Counted from the stretch's first letter, positions 26,301 through 36,604 are shown. The stretch: 64,000 nt of DNA from Chitinophaga filiformis (GCF_023100805.1 NZ_CP095855.1:4195001-4259000), one strand, 5' to 3'. Translations and numbers: made by a program. Notes: generated by a model from the letters alone, not told the origin.

Positions 26301-28246
26301 CGATCAATGGCATCCGCGCCTTTACAAAAGTGAGGCCGGACATCTCGGTATATGGTAAGATCATAGGCGGTGGCATACCCATCGGCGTTGTAGCCGGCAA
26401 CAGGCGTTTCCTCGACGCCGTGGATGGTGGTAGCTGGTCTTACGGCGACCAGTCGCATCCTACCGTGATGAATACTTTTGTAGCCGGCACCTTCTGCCAT
26501 CATCCACTGGCAATGGAAGCAGGCATTCATGTATTGGACCAGCTGGAAGCGAACCCTGACATCTACCGGCAACTGGAACAAACAACCAGCGGCATCTGCG
26601 ATGAACTGAACACCTTCTTCAAAAGCAGGCATCTCCCTGTGAGCATGGTACATTTTGGATCGCTGTTCCGCTTTGTGCTGAAAGGCAATTACGAACTGTT
26701 GTTCTATAAACTACTGGCCAAAGGTATCTACATCTGGGAAGGCAGGAACTGTTATGTATCCACAGCACATACCGCTGCCGACATCCGCTACCTGGTGGAT
26801 GCAGTAAAGGAGAGCTGCATGGAGCTCCTGGAGGAAGAGCTGATCACGGCAACGGAAGAACAAGCGTTGCCCGACATAAAACTCTCTGCTGCTCAGCAGA
26901 ACATCTGGTGGGCATGGCAACTGCAACCGAAATCGGCCTTATTTAATCTGTCAGAAACCATGCTGATCGAAGGCGGCTTTCTGCCGGATAAATTTGAGGC
27001 AGCCTGCAACCTGCTCACGCAAAGGCACGAAATATTACGCGCCGTCTTTTACGAAAAGGACGGTATACCCTGGCAGGGAACCGCTCAGGAGCGCCCATTT
27101 AAGCTGACCTGGATAACGCTGCCGGAAGATGATAGTGCCGCAGAGCAGTTGTTGCTGCAAAATAACCAGGAGCCGTTCAGTCCCGGCAATGAATGGTTAT
27201 GGCGGGTAGTGATCAATGAAAGGAAAGAAGGGGCATATCTGGTAGCTATTACCGTACATCATATCGTTTGTGATGGATGGTCCATGGAAATACTTTTTAA
27301 TGAGCTGATAGACCTGTACAATGCGTTGATGAAGGGCGAGCCGGTTAAAGGCGCTGCGTCTTTGCAATACCGGCACTATGTGCAGGAAGAGCAGGAAAGC
27401 GTACAGGATGAATCGCTGCGTGCCTTCTGGCATCAACAGGTGAAAGCGGTGAAGCCGCTGCATATTCCGGGAGCGACCACTAACGGAGAACCGGGAAATG
27501 GAGCGTTTTCATTGCTGATCAATGGCCAGCACTATGCCGGTATCAGGCAGCTGGCCACTGATCTTAACGGGAGTGTGTTCACCATCATTACGGCGGTGAC
27601 CCAGTTACTGCTGCACAGCTATACAGGCGCAACAGATATTACCACCGGTACGCCTGTTACCGGCAGGAGCAAGGCGAAGTGGCATAAACTGATAGGGCAT
27701 TTCCTCAATATACTGGTACTGCGTATGCAGCTGAAGAAAGAAGAAACCTTCACAGAACTGTTGCAAAGACTGAAGCTGCACCTCATGGAGATGTTCGAAA
27801 AACAGGATTACGCTTTCGAAACATTGAAGAACGAATGCTGGGACCGGCGCACTGGTGAAGAGTATCCCTTCTTTGAAATAGAGATATCGTTACAGAATTT
27901 CAGGCTCAAACGGCATCATACCTCGAGGGATTTTAGTGGTTTGTCGGTGAACACCTTGAAGGGACTGTCTGTCGACCCCAGGAAATATCCCATGGAGTTC
28001 CGCTTTGATGAAGGGCACGATGATATTGATCTGCAGATACACTATGATATGGCGCGCTATCCTGCAGCTTTGGTGAAGGAGATGCTGGACGACTGGCCCA
28101 TACTATTGGAGCTGGCTTTAGCAGGCAGGGATGAGCCGCTGGCAGTACTGGCAGGCAAGCTGAAAGAATTAAGGTCAGCCAGGTCTAAACAGGCATTGCA
28201 TAGCCGCCGTAGTGAGAACTTATTGAAATTGACCACAACAAAATAA
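23366..28246 (+). CDS. Hybrid PKS-NRPS: KS-ACP-aminotransferase-C (beta-amino acyl module)
   Basis: This protein of about 1626 residues makes the beta-amino acyl unit and passes it to the first amino acid. It starts at ATG 23366 (MESIELVKKLYERL, coiled-coil docking helix), 6 bp after the previous stop. KS (about 33-450) has DTACSSS, THGTGT and NIGHLES. No AT follows, only a KS-AT linker (LLLSARSTGALKKLA) and post-AT linker (VPVYQFDHEEFWV). ACP Ser lies in LGMDSIM (near 650). The PLP aminotransferase (about 735-1155) is of the glutamate-semialdehyde type, with PLP Lys in YGKIIGGGIPIG (near 998). The terminal C domain has HHIVCDG (near 1300). Mycosubtilin MycA has the same KS-ACP-AMT-C order. 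The beta-ketone from KS would be transaminated to a beta-amine on the ACP. Confidence 0.9.
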   Translation: MESIELVKKLYERLKIAEERIETLERKEDMPVAIVGMSCRFPGADNIAAFWDNLCKGKDAVAEVPPTRWNAARFYDKHPDAPGKSYCTKGAFIDDVKGFDAAFFRINPAEARQMSPQQRILLETTWQALEAANIPPGSLNGTDTAVFLSISDDQYRHLAAGGNVNGISHFSVTGNAISTAGGRIAYQLGLTGTNMVVDTACSSSLVAVDLAARELRSGKTSLAIAGGVNLFLTPFGHISLSKTRALSEDGRCKAFDASADGYGRGEGCGIVVLKRYDDALRDGDHIMAVIRGTAVNQDGASNGMTAPNGLAQERLLKSVLTDANIDPQDVLYIETHGTGTKLGDPIEAEALQQAYITGNKRKHPLYIGSVKTNIGHLESAAGIAALIKTALCLYHKKIPASLHYRKPNPVISWHEQVKVATALTDMPQAENRLAAVSSFGFSGTNVHMVLQSAGQAYNSSHPDECTVLLLSARSTGALKKLAAAYVTYLGNTSAALPDIAYTALHCRDHFEERVAVIAENKAAAAQLLESLVAGGSERLLVSPGMLHSHCPLLQEDAQQFLLSKKEHVYSLSGTRVPVPVYQFDHEEFWVDDSLYRAGEEALEEAIKAAPAAILEDASVALYVDRIVGEITEMSAGTFGDEDDFFGLGMDSIMIMHLRERILEDKQVNIEVSLFYDKLNTPGKLKEYLLAAAPGALPVKKAIEAAFVPYKAPEITADLTPDGKDAALQALVDDVVKRSSSSKQLTQQYRQYLANNRNIAGFKPRWKEMVYQPVAAKAEGAYIWDTAGNRYLDFTMGFGVHLFGYNPPFVNQPLQQVLADKLFLGALSPRAGELAMRICNITGNERAAFYNTGTEAVMVAVRLARAVTQKNRIVIFSGSYHGTYDGILARQGKDIYGEPLAPGVSASVSQDVLVLRYGNEEDLEVIAGMAGEIAAVLVEPVQSRRPDFFPEQFLQQLSGITTQHNIALIFDEVISGFRFAINGIRAFTKVRPDISVYGKIIGGGIPIGVVAGNRRFLDAVDGGSWSYGDQSHPTVMNTFVAGTFCHHPLAMEAGIHVLDQLEANPDIYRQLEQTTSGICDELNTFFKSRHLPVSMVHFGSLFRFVLKGNYELLFYKLLAKGIYIWEGRNCYVSTAHTAADIRYLVDAVKESCMELLEEELITATEEQALPDIKLSAAQQNIWWAWQLQPKSALFNLSETMLIEGGFLPDKFEAACNLLTQRHEILRAVFYEKDGIPWQGTAQERPFKLTWITLPEDDSAAEQLLLQNNQEPFSPGNEWLWRVVINERKEGAYLVAITVHHIVCDGWSMEILFNELIDLYNALMKGEPVKGAASLQYRHYVQEEQESVQDESLRAFWHQQVKAVKPLHIPGATTNGEPGNGAFSLLINGQHYAGIRQLATDLNGSVFTIITAVTQLLLHSYTGATDITTGTPVTGRSKAKWHKLIGHFLNILVLRMQLKKEETFTELLQRLKLHLMEMFEKQDYAFETLKNECWDRRTGEEYPFFEIEISLQNFRLKRHHTSRDFSGLSVNTLKGLSVDPRKYPMEFRFDEGHDDIDLQIHYDMARYPAALVKEMLDDWPILLELALAGRDEPLAVLAGKLKELRSARSKQALHSRRSENLLKLTTTK

Positions 28247-28253
28247 ACTCCTC

Positions 28254-29255
28254 ATGCAGTTTCAGCGACAGCAATTCTCGTTAAAAGATGTAAAGCCAAA
28301 ACCGGTTGATCTGGCCGGAGACCTGATTGAACGTACACCCGGCTTCCCGGTGAGGTACACACCTGCTATGGATGGCGTCTCCCTGAGATCCTGGCTGGCT
28401 GGTCACCAGGATGAGGTGACCGAAGACCTGAAAGTGTATGGCGCTATTTTGTTCAGGGGCTTTGATGTGCCGGACAGGAATGCTTTTCAGGATGTAATGG
28501 GTGCGTTTAATGAAGAGTTTCTCTCTTATAAAGATCGTTCTTCTCCACGAACAGAGGTGAAGGAGCATCTGTATACCTCTACAGAACATCCGGCAGATCA
28601 GGTCATTAACATGCATAATGAATTGTCCTACTCACATACATGGCCACTGCGGATCGCTTTTTATTGTTCGAAAGAACCGTCGGAAAAAGGTGAGACACCG
28701 GTAGCCGACGTACGAAAGGTATTACAACGCCTGCCTGAAGAGCTGGTGAATGTATTCCGCGAAAAAGGAATACTGTATCGGAGGCTGCTGCAGAAGGGCA
28801 TAGGGTTGTCATGGCAGGAGGTGTTCCAGACTGAAGATCCCGCAGTGGTGGAAGCGCATTGCAAAACATATGGACAGGACTTCAGCTGGACAGGAGATGA
28901 CCGGCTGGAGATCAGGTGGCACAGGCCGGCAGTCCGGACACATCCCATCACGGGAGAGGAGGTATGGTTCAATCATGGATACTTCTTTAATTTCCTGGCG
29001 CTGGCGCCTGAAATAAGGGCGGCCTTTTCCAGTAGTGATGAATTGCCTTTCAATACCTATTACGGCGATGGTGCACCTATTGAAGCCGGGTACCTGGAGC
29101 TGATCCATGCAGCTTACCAGGAGGAATGTGTCTATTTCCCATGGAAAAGAAAGGATATCCTGTTGATGGATAATATGCTGGTAGCGCACGGGCGTAATTC
29201 CTTTAAAGGTGCGCGGGAAATCAATGTAATCATGATGAAACCTATCAGACAATAA
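28254..29255 (+). CDS. SyrP/TauD-like Fe(II)/2-oxoglutarate hydroxylase
   Basis: This 333-residue non-heme iron dioxygenase resembles SyrP, TauD and clavaminate-synthase relatives, which hydroxylate carrier-bound or free amino acids (Asp/Asn beta-carbon in SyrP-like cases). Iron ligands are HNE (INMHNELSY, near residue 121) and a distal His (DNMLVAHGR, near 313), with Arg in RNSFKGAREI for the co-substrate. The carboxylate in HxE argues for hydroxylation, because halogenases of this fold have Gly or Ala there. The gene lies 7 bp after the AMT protein, and its stop overlaps the start of the next NRPS (TAATG). That NRPS begins with a degenerate C-like domain before an Asn-type A domain, so hydroxylation of carrier-bound Asn is the likely role. 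Confidence 0.87.
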   Translation: MQFQRQQFSLKDVKPKPVDLAGDLIERTPGFPVRYTPAMDGVSLRSWLAGHQDEVTEDLKVYGAILFRGFDVPDRNAFQDVMGAFNEEFLSYKDRSSPRTEVKEHLYTSTEHPADQVINMHNELSYSHTWPLRIAFYCSKEPSEKGETPVADVRKVLQRLPEELVNVFREKGILYRRLLQKGIGLSWQEVFQTEDPAVVEAHCKTYGQDFSWTGDDRLEIRWHRPAVRTHPITGEEVWFNHGYFFNFLALAPEIRAAFSSSDELPFNTYYGDGAPIEAGYLELIHAAYQEECVYFPWKRKDILLMDNMLVAHGRNSFKGAREINVIMMKPIRQ

Positions 29256-32200
29256 TGAGGAGTTTACCCGGTGCTGTCATCCTGCCTGTTACTGAAACGC
29301 AGAAAGGATATTTTCAACAATACGTATCGCAACAACCAGTTAGCTTTTCCTGGCAGATCCATTGCGAACTGGCACAGGATGTACAGGCGCTTAAGCTGGC
29401 TTTACAGGGACTTTTTAAGGATCAGGATGCCCTCCTGACCCGCTTTGTATATCAGCCGGATATGATATATCCTTTACAGGAGATTGCAACAGCGGCAGCC
29501 GAGCATATACATATTTTCCTCGGCAAAGAGCCGGTGGATGCAGGCGCGTTTTCAGCTGATTGTAAACAGTACCTGGAGCAATTAGGTGAGCTGGTGGTTT
29601 TTGCGGCCACCCGCGACAAAGGAGCCGCGTATTATCATGCATATCTTCAGTTGTCTTTTGGCATTGCCGACTTTCACAGTATCGCTAAGTTGTGCGGCGC
29701 TATACAGGGTATCTTTTCCGGCAGGGAATATCCCGCGCCTGCCATATCCTGGTCGCAATATGTGAGTTGGCAGGCAGAGACATTAAAACAGCAGCCGGAG
29801 GAGATCGCCGACTGGTTTAAACAACAGCTGAGCAACCGTGTAAAGACAATACCTTTTTTATTTGAAAAAAAGGTGACTGCACATAAGCCTGTGTACGAAA
29901 TGACTGCTGTTGTGCGGAAAGGCAAGGCATTGCAGCTGGCCGCCGAAAAGGACGGCTTGTCAGTAAGGGATTGTTGTTACGCGCTTTTCAGTGTTTTATT
30001 AAGTCATTTTACCAGCAGGGACATCGTGATGCCTGGCGTATTATTGAACGGAAGAGTGTATGATGAACTGGATAATACGGTGGGGCCCATCGACCAGCTC
30101 GTGCCTTTACCGCTGACATGGGAAGACCGATTTAATACACTGATAGACAGGATTTCCGGGTTAATGAGTGAAAGACAATCAGTCGCTGAATATTTCAGCC
30201 AGGAGTTTTTGCAGGAAAGCTCGGGTGGTACGCTGCCCTATGCAGTACAGTACATAAAATTGCCTGACGGTGTTATACATTACAGGGACTGGCAGGTGAT
30301 GCTGCCAGGCGTTGCATTGCAGCTGGATATACTCGATGCGGAGGATGGACTGGCCACACGCTGGAGTTTCGATACTGCAAGGTTCAGCCGCAGTGCGGTA
30401 GAACAGGTAGACCGTGTACTACAGCGGCTGTTTGATCTGGCTGCGCATGATCCGGAACAGGTCACAGATACTGATCTGCTGGCGGATGATCTGCCTGCTG
30501 AAACAAGGCTGCCGCTAAGTGCAACGCAGGACTTTATCACCCTGTTCGGGACAGGTTGCCGGCAATACCCCGATGCACTCGCCATTGTGGAAGGCGATAC
30601 AACATATACTTACAGCGAATTGGAGCGGTTTGCCAATAAGCTGGCGGCTGTCCTGATAAAGGAAAAGGGTGTACTACCCGGCGATATTGTAGCTATCAGC
30701 GCGCCGAGAAGCGCACAGGTCATCATGGCACTTATTGCCGTTATGAAGACGGGAGCTGCTTTCCTGCCGCTGGACAGGTCGCAGCCGGCTGCCAGGATAC
30801 AGTCTATCCTGGACGATGCGGCGCCCGTACTGGTATTGACTGAAAGTGAAGATGACAACACCGGTTGTTCTATAACAAGCCTGTTGAAGATGGCGGATAC
30901 TGTGGCAGAAGAGATAACATATCCGCAGCTGGACGGAGAGGCCCTTTGTTATGTGATCTATACCTCCGGTACAACGGGGAAGCCAAAGGGCTGTATGCTG
31001 TCGGTGAATAATCTATCGCATTACCTTCACTGGTGCGCTAAAACCTATACGAAAGATAAGACCTGCGGTAATTACCCCTGGTTTACGCCATTGTCCTTTG
31101 ATCTTACTATTACCAGCATTTTCCTCCCCCTGGCAACGGGGAAAAAGGTGGTAGTGTTCCCGGAGGAAATGCAGACAGACCTGGTCCTGCAGGAATGTTT
31201 TTCCGGGAAGTATGGTGTTGATAGTATTAAGCTGACCCCTTCACATATCAGTTTGTTAAAACACCTCGGGCTGAAGCACACAGCTGTACAGGTGGCGATC
31301 GCCGGTGGGGAGCAGCTACTGGCTCCTCAGGCTGCAACGTTGTTCGGGCTGAATAAGGATATCTTATTATTCAATGAATATGGCCCTACGGAAGCTACCG
31401 TCGGGTGCATTGTAAAGTGTATCGATCCGGACGACCAGCTGATCACAATTGGCCGTCCGATAGATGGCATGGACGCCTTCATCCTCAATAATGCGGGAAA
31501 GCCGGTAATGCCCGGGCTGGCCGGTGAGCTCTTCCTGGCAGGCAGGGGTATTGCCATGGGCTATCTTAACAACCAGGTATTGACAGATGAGAAATTCGTG
31601 TTGTCGGATAATGATCGCCTGCTCTACAGAACAGGCGACCTCGCGCGGCAATTGCCCGGGGGAGAGCTGGTGTTCCTGGGAAGGATAGACCAGCAGCTGA
31701 AGATCCGCGGTTACCGTATAGAAACAGAAGAGATCATATACCATCTGCAAAATATCCCTGGCGTAAAAGCGGCACAGGTGCTGGCAGAACTGCATGGTGA
31801 GGACCCCGCACTGGCCTTGTTCTTCGAGGGGGATGCCGTCATTACAGCGGTGGCAGCATTGCTGAAAGCGCAGCTGCCGCCATATATGGTGCCGCAACAT
31901 TTTTACAGGGTACGGCAAATACCACTTACCGTAAACGGGAAGGTGGATACCCAGGCGCTGTTATCCCATAGCTTAACCATCAAAGAAGATACAATACCTT
32001 ATGAAGCTCCCGCCAACGAGACGGAAGCGCAGATAGCCGCTATCTGGAAGGAATTGCTGCAGGCAGACCAGGTAGGAAGGCATGACCATTTTTTTGCTGC
32101 CGGCGGACAAAGCATCAAGGCTTCGGCATTGGTAGCTCGCTTAAATAAGCATTTTAAGGCCGGATTTTCGCTGAAAGATATTTTCGACTGTCCGGTGTTG

Positions 32201-35200
32201 TCCGAACAGGCAACAATGGTTCTAAAGGCTAAAAAAGCCCATTTAAACGATCCTGTTGCACTTCCCTTGCAGGAGTCATATGAATTGTCCGGGCAGCAGC
32301 TCCGTATCTGGACAGAACATCATGGCGTCCGTTTCTCTACCGCCTATAACATGCCGGCCGCTTACCGTTTACAGGGTCCCTTTTCTGTACCACGTTTTGC
32401 AGGCGCCTTTGAAAAGGTGATTGAACGTTTTGAATCATTACGTACAACCTTTGTTTGCGGAGAGGATGGTATACCCCGGCAGGTGATCCACGGCAATACG
32501 AAGTTTGTCTGCCACTATGAGGAAGGTCCTGTTGATATTGAAGCCGTATGCCGGCAGCATGCGCAGCTGCATATCCCGCTGGATACGCTGCCCCTGTACA
32601 GGGTGGCGCTGTATAAGCTGGCGGAGGAAGAATGGCTGCTGTTGATCAACCTGCATCATATCATTGCCGATGGTTTGTCGGAAGAGATCCTGCTGGAGCA
32701 TTTGCTGCAGGAATATGATCAGCCGGAGGGGAATGCCGGTTCTGCCGGTTTGCAGTATAAAGAGTATGCCGCATGGCAGAACAGCCAGCAACGGGATAGG
32801 GCAGCCCGTGATTACTGGTTGCAGCAATTTAAAGATCCTTTGCCTGCAGGGGCGCTGACTGTTCCTGTCAATGGCGCAGGACGGCAGCGTGATGTAGCAG
32901 GTACTTACAGCATCACATTGGGAAAGGTGTTGTCCGCTAAGATATTAGCCTTCTCAAAGGAAAGAAAGATCACTGTCTTTTCTTTATTGCTGTCGATCGT
33001 AGATATGTTGTTATACCGCTACGGTGGAGGTAATGACAGGGTGCTCGCCATACCGGTGGACAATCGCCTGCATGAAGCGTTTCTGCAGCAGGTGGGATTT
33101 TTCCTGAATACGCTGTTGTTGAGAAATGAAATGGATCCCAAGGCTTCTTTTTATCAGCTGACAGATAGCTGGAGCCGTCAACTGGTAGACGGTCTCCAAC
33201 ATCAGCAATACCCTTACGAATTACTGGCGAAGGAACTGGCAGGGATACACGGCGTTTCGGGCGATAGCCTCTTCCATGTGCTGGTGAACTTCCAGGAACG
33301 GCAGCAGGGCGCTGTCATTGAAACGAATGGGCTGCGACTGGAAAAGCTGCCCTGTGAAGGGTATACACAGGCCAAAGTAGGCCTGGCCTTTAACTTTTCC
33401 CAACATAGGGATGAACTGGCCCTTAGCATTGACTATGACAGGAATAGCTATGAAGAGCCTTTCATCCGCCAGTTATTAAGGCATTGTCTTTTCCTGGCAG
33501 GGCAGCTGCTGGAGCACCCGGGCAAGGCGCTGGGTACAGTGAGTATGCTTTCCTCCGGTGAAGTGGCGCAATGGGCAAGTTGTGGCACAGGACCTGTTGT
33601 ACATATTCCTCCTGCGCATACGATCATTTCCCGCTTCCGCGAGGTAGCGCAGCAATACCCGGATGCCACCGCTATTGTTGACCAGGGCGGGGCAGTGACT
33701 TATCGGGCATTGTTTAAAAAAGTGCTTACGATGGGCATGGGCGGTATACTGCCCGGGCAGATCGTACCTGTGCTTGCCGCCCGCAATGAACTGACCATCA
33801 TAGCGATGCTGGCCATCATGCACCGGGGTGCGATATACCTGCCTATAGATGCGAAATTGCCGGAAGAGCGGGTGCTGTCCATCATCAGGGAGTGCGGCGC
33901 ACAGGTAGTGCTGAATACCTCCGGACAATCGTATGAGCTGGCAGATGTCGCGGTGCTTACGCCGGTGTTTACAACCCGCGATAATCCGGCAACCTGTATT
34001 ACAGGTGAGGCGCCGGCCTATATGATCTTCACTTCCGGTTCTACCGGTAAGCCCAAAGGCCTCAGCATATCACATACCGGTTTGTTAAATACCATCAGCG
34101 CCCAGGTTGAAGGCTTTGGTGTAAGCCCCGATGATCGTTGCCTGTGGTGCTCATCGCCGGGTTTTGATGCGTCCCTGTCGGAAGTATTTCTGGCCTTACT
34201 ATCCGGGGCCGCTTTATATACCGCTGCTCCTGACCTTATCAATAACCAGTATGTATTCCTTGACTGGCTCGCACAGAACCGGATTTCGGTAGCCACAATT
34301 CCGCCTGCTTACCTGTCGGCATTGCCTGCTTACCTGCCGGCAACATTACGTGTGCTCATTGCCGCGGGAGAAGCATTGCCGGAAAGAACAGGACTTGCAT
34401 TGGCCGGCAGGCATATGTTGTTCAATGCGTATGGTCCTTCGGAAAATGCGATCTGCACCACTTTCACCCGCATCTATCCCACTGATCACCTGATGCCGAT
34501 CGGGATGCCAATGGCCAATGTAAAGGTCAGAGTACTGGATGCCGATCAGCAGCCGGTGCCTGCCGGTGTAACGGGAGAACTGCACATCACGGGGATCGGG
34601 CTGACGAAAGGATACTACAATAACGACGCAGAAACCGCATTACGTTTTTATAAAGCTGGAGAGGAGACATGGTACCGTACGGGGGACTTTGTACGTTGGC
34701 TCGACGATGGCAGACTGGCTTTTGCAGGAAGAAAGGACGAGCAGGTAAAGATCAATGGCAACCGGGTAGAGCTGGAAGATATCCGGCACTGCCTCACCGC
34801 CCACCACCTGGTGAAAGATGCCGTAGTTGTATACAGGGCATTTGAAGGGACTGCACATCCCGTACTGGTGGCATATGTGGTGACGGAAGACGCTGCCTGC
34901 GACAGCGACATGCTGATGGCGTATACCAGGAAGGTATTGCCGGCTTATATGGTGCCAGGGTTCTTTATTCCCCTGCCTTTTATACCACTTACCAGTAACG
35001 GAAAAAAAGATACCGCCCACCTGCCATCACCATTTACGCAGGGGCAGCAGGAAACAGCTGCAGCTGTATCTGAAAGTGAGGAGACGATAGCCATGTTATA
35101 TGCAGGATTGCTGCATATAAACGCCGACCGGCATACGCATTTCTTTGCGGCCGGTGGAAACAGTCTGCGTGCGATCCAGCTTATTTCTGCTATCTACAAG

Positions 35201-36595
35201 ACGGCGGGAAAATCTGTCACGCTGGGAGACCTTTACAGGCATCCGCAGGTGAAGGAACTGGCGCTGCTGCTGGACCAGAAAGCAGGCGAACTTCCTGATG
35301 AAATGTATGCAGAGGAGACTGAATGGCACTATGCTACACCTATGCAACAGCGCATATGGGCCGATATGGAAGTAAACGGCGGTGCAAAATACCTGATGAA
35401 GGGTGCTTTTGAATTGACTGGCCCGCTGGATGAAGCACGTTTCCGGAATGCGCTTTTTCATGTGCTGGAAATACATGGTATGCTGAGATGCCGTTTCCGT
35501 GTGTCAGGCGAGGGGCTACAGTATAAGCTCTTCCCTGTCCATGAAAGCCAGGTACAATATGGAGATGGCTCGGGCGTGGAAATGAACCCGGAGAAAGATC
35601 CTGTATGCCTCCTCTTTTTGCAGCAACAGGAACAGCAGCGATATGTGTTCACCTTTGTTTTGCATCATCTCATTGCCGATGCCTGGAGTATTAAGGTGCT
35701 GATCACAACCATCCTGGATCGCTACAGGGAAGCATTTGAAATTAAGGAGATCACGCCCTACAGTAAATATGCCCATAGCATCAGCCGGTTGATGCCCGTT
35801 AAAACAGACAGGGCTGCACTGGCCCGGCATTGCCTGTTAAAAGAGCGGCAGGCTGACAATACCGGAGAACGGGGCACGGGATATTTCCGGCAGATATTTC
35901 ATAAATATTCAGGTGATACCATCACGGAATTATCTGCACAATACAAAGTATCTCCCTTTGCACTGATCACTGGTCTGCAGGCGCTGGCTTTTATGGATGA
36001 TGCGGCACAACCGGTATTGACGGTGTTTGCACCCCTTCATGGCCGTTTTGATCCCGCATGGTATCACACGGTGGGCTTATTCATGAACGTAGTGCCATTC
36101 ACCATTTACAAGCAGTTATATACGCATATATCCGACCTGATAGAACATGTACAGGCGCAGTGTACCGCTTACCTGGAACAGCCTGAAAGATATGTGGCGC
36201 AATGGGTGCCCGCCGCTGCGGAAGAAGTGGCAGGAAGAGGTGTGCTGGAAATTCATATAGATGATTTTGAAGGTCATTACCGGGATGCAGCTATAACGCC
36301 GCCCGACATCAATGTTCGTCCACTTCATACCGCTATGAGCAGGAAGTTTAGTATGGAGATACACTTTACATCAGACAGCCAGGGGCTTTCGGCCGAATGC
36401 CTGTATGATCAGCATGCCTACAGCGGGAAGTTTGTGCAGCGGGGCATAGCGCGGTTTGAGCAGATGCTGGCTGCACTCAGCACAGCGCCTTCGCAAACAA
36501 TGATTGCCCTGGAACACCAATTACATAACACAGAGAAAGATACGATGCAGGCCGCACAGCAGGCCAGCATACGTAGCTTCCTGAAAAAGAACTAA
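29255..36595 (+). CDS. NRPS: degenerate C/interface - A(Asn) - PCP - C - A(Tyr/Phe) - PCP - C
   Basis: This NRPS has 2446 residues. The first ~415 are a full C-type fold in which the HHxxxDG motif is lost (LQLSFGIADFHSIAK). Because the previous protein already ends in an intact C domain, this one should not be needed for condensation. A1 (about 430-920; YTSGTTGKPKG near 569) gives code D-L-T-K-I-G-E-V-G-K, an Asn code also known from iturin-type synthetases. PCP1 Ser is in GGQSIKA (near 952). C2 has HHIIADG (near 1132). A2 (FTSGSTGKPKG near 1592) gives D-A-S-T-I-A-A-I-C-K, close to Tyr/Phe codes. PCP2 has GGNSLRA (near 1963). The terminal C3 has HHLIADA (near 2137), with Ala for the final Gly. 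Codes are hand-aligned. No epimerase is present for residue 2. Confidence 0.88.
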   Translation: MRSLPGAVILPVTETQKGYFQQYVSQQPVSFSWQIHCELAQDVQALKLALQGLFKDQDALLTRFVYQPDMIYPLQEIATAAAEHIHIFLGKEPVDAGAFSADCKQYLEQLGELVVFAATRDKGAAYYHAYLQLSFGIADFHSIAKLCGAIQGIFSGREYPAPAISWSQYVSWQAETLKQQPEEIADWFKQQLSNRVKTIPFLFEKKVTAHKPVYEMTAVVRKGKALQLAAEKDGLSVRDCCYALFSVLLSHFTSRDIVMPGVLLNGRVYDELDNTVGPIDQLVPLPLTWEDRFNTLIDRISGLMSERQSVAEYFSQEFLQESSGGTLPYAVQYIKLPDGVIHYRDWQVMLPGVALQLDILDAEDGLATRWSFDTARFSRSAVEQVDRVLQRLFDLAAHDPEQVTDTDLLADDLPAETRLPLSATQDFITLFGTGCRQYPDALAIVEGDTTYTYSELERFANKLAAVLIKEKGVLPGDIVAISAPRSAQVIMALIAVMKTGAAFLPLDRSQPAARIQSILDDAAPVLVLTESEDDNTGCSITSLLKMADTVAEEITYPQLDGEALCYVIYTSGTTGKPKGCMLSVNNLSHYLHWCAKTYTKDKTCGNYPWFTPLSFDLTITSIFLPLATGKKVVVFPEEMQTDLVLQECFSGKYGVDSIKLTPSHISLLKHLGLKHTAVQVAIAGGEQLLAPQAATLFGLNKDILLFNEYGPTEATVGCIVKCIDPDDQLITIGRPIDGMDAFILNNAGKPVMPGLAGELFLAGRGIAMGYLNNQVLTDEKFVLSDNDRLLYRTGDLARQLPGGELVFLGRIDQQLKIRGYRIETEEIIYHLQNIPGVKAAQVLAELHGEDPALALFFEGDAVITAVAALLKAQLPPYMVPQHFYRVRQIPLTVNGKVDTQALLSHSLTIKEDTIPYEAPANETEAQIAAIWKELLQADQVGRHDHFFAAGGQSIKASALVARLNKHFKAGFSLKDIFDCPVLSEQATMVLKAKKAHLNDPVALPLQESYELSGQQLRIWTEHHGVRFSTAYNMPAAYRLQGPFSVPRFAGAFEKVIERFESLRTTFVCGEDGIPRQVIHGNTKFVCHYEEGPVDIEAVCRQHAQLHIPLDTLPLYRVALYKLAEEEWLLLINLHHIIADGLSEEILLEHLLQEYDQPEGNAGSAGLQYKEYAAWQNSQQRDRAARDYWLQQFKDPLPAGALTVPVNGAGRQRDVAGTYSITLGKVLSAKILAFSKERKITVFSLLLSIVDMLLYRYGGGNDRVLAIPVDNRLHEAFLQQVGFFLNTLLLRNEMDPKASFYQLTDSWSRQLVDGLQHQQYPYELLAKELAGIHGVSGDSLFHVLVNFQERQQGAVIETNGLRLEKLPCEGYTQAKVGLAFNFSQHRDELALSIDYDRNSYEEPFIRQLLRHCLFLAGQLLEHPGKALGTVSMLSSGEVAQWASCGTGPVVHIPPAHTIISRFREVAQQYPDATAIVDQGGAVTYRALFKKVLTMGMGGILPGQIVPVLAARNELTIIAMLAIMHRGAIYLPIDAKLPEERVLSIIRECGAQVVLNTSGQSYELADVAVLTPVFTTRDNPATCITGEAPAYMIFTSGSTGKPKGLSISHTGLLNTISAQVEGFGVSPDDRCLWCSSPGFDASLSEVFLALLSGAALYTAAPDLINNQYVFLDWLAQNRISVATIPPAYLSALPAYLPATLRVLIAAGEALPERTGLALAGRHMLFNAYGPSENAICTTFTRIYPTDHLMPIGMPMANVKVRVLDADQQPVPAGVTGELHITGIGLTKGYYNNDAETALRFYKAGEETWYRTGDFVRWLDDGRLAFAGRKDEQVKINGNRVELEDIRHCLTAHHLVKDAVVVYRAFEGTAHPVLVAYVVTEDAACDSDMLMAYTRKVLPAYMVPGFFIPLPFIPLTSNGKKDTAHLPSPFTQGQQETAAAVSESEETIAMLYAGLLHINADRHTHFFAAGGNSLRAIQLISAIYKTAGKSVTLGDLYRHPQVKELALLLDQKAGELPDEMYAEETEWHYATPMQQRIWADMEVNGGAKYLMKGAFELTGPLDEARFRNALFHVLEIHGMLRCRFRVSGEGLQYKLFPVHESQVQYGDGSGVEMNPEKDPVCLLFLQQQEQQRYVFTFVLHHLIADAWSIKVLITTILDRYREAFEIKEITPYSKYAHSISRLMPVKTDRAALARHCLLKERQADNTGERGTGYFRQIFHKYSGDTITELSAQYKVSPFALITGLQALAFMDDAAQPVLTVFAPLHGRFDPAWYHTVGLFMNVVPFTIYKQLYTHISDLIEHVQAQCTAYLEQPERYVAQWVPAAAEEVAGRGVLEIHIDDFEGHYRDAAITPPDINVRPLHTAMSRKFSMEIHFTSDSQGLSAECLYDQHAYSGKFVQRGIARFEQMLAALSTAPSQTMIALEHQLHNTEKDTMQAAQQASIRSFLKKN

Positions 36596-36604
36596 GCGTT
36601 TAAT

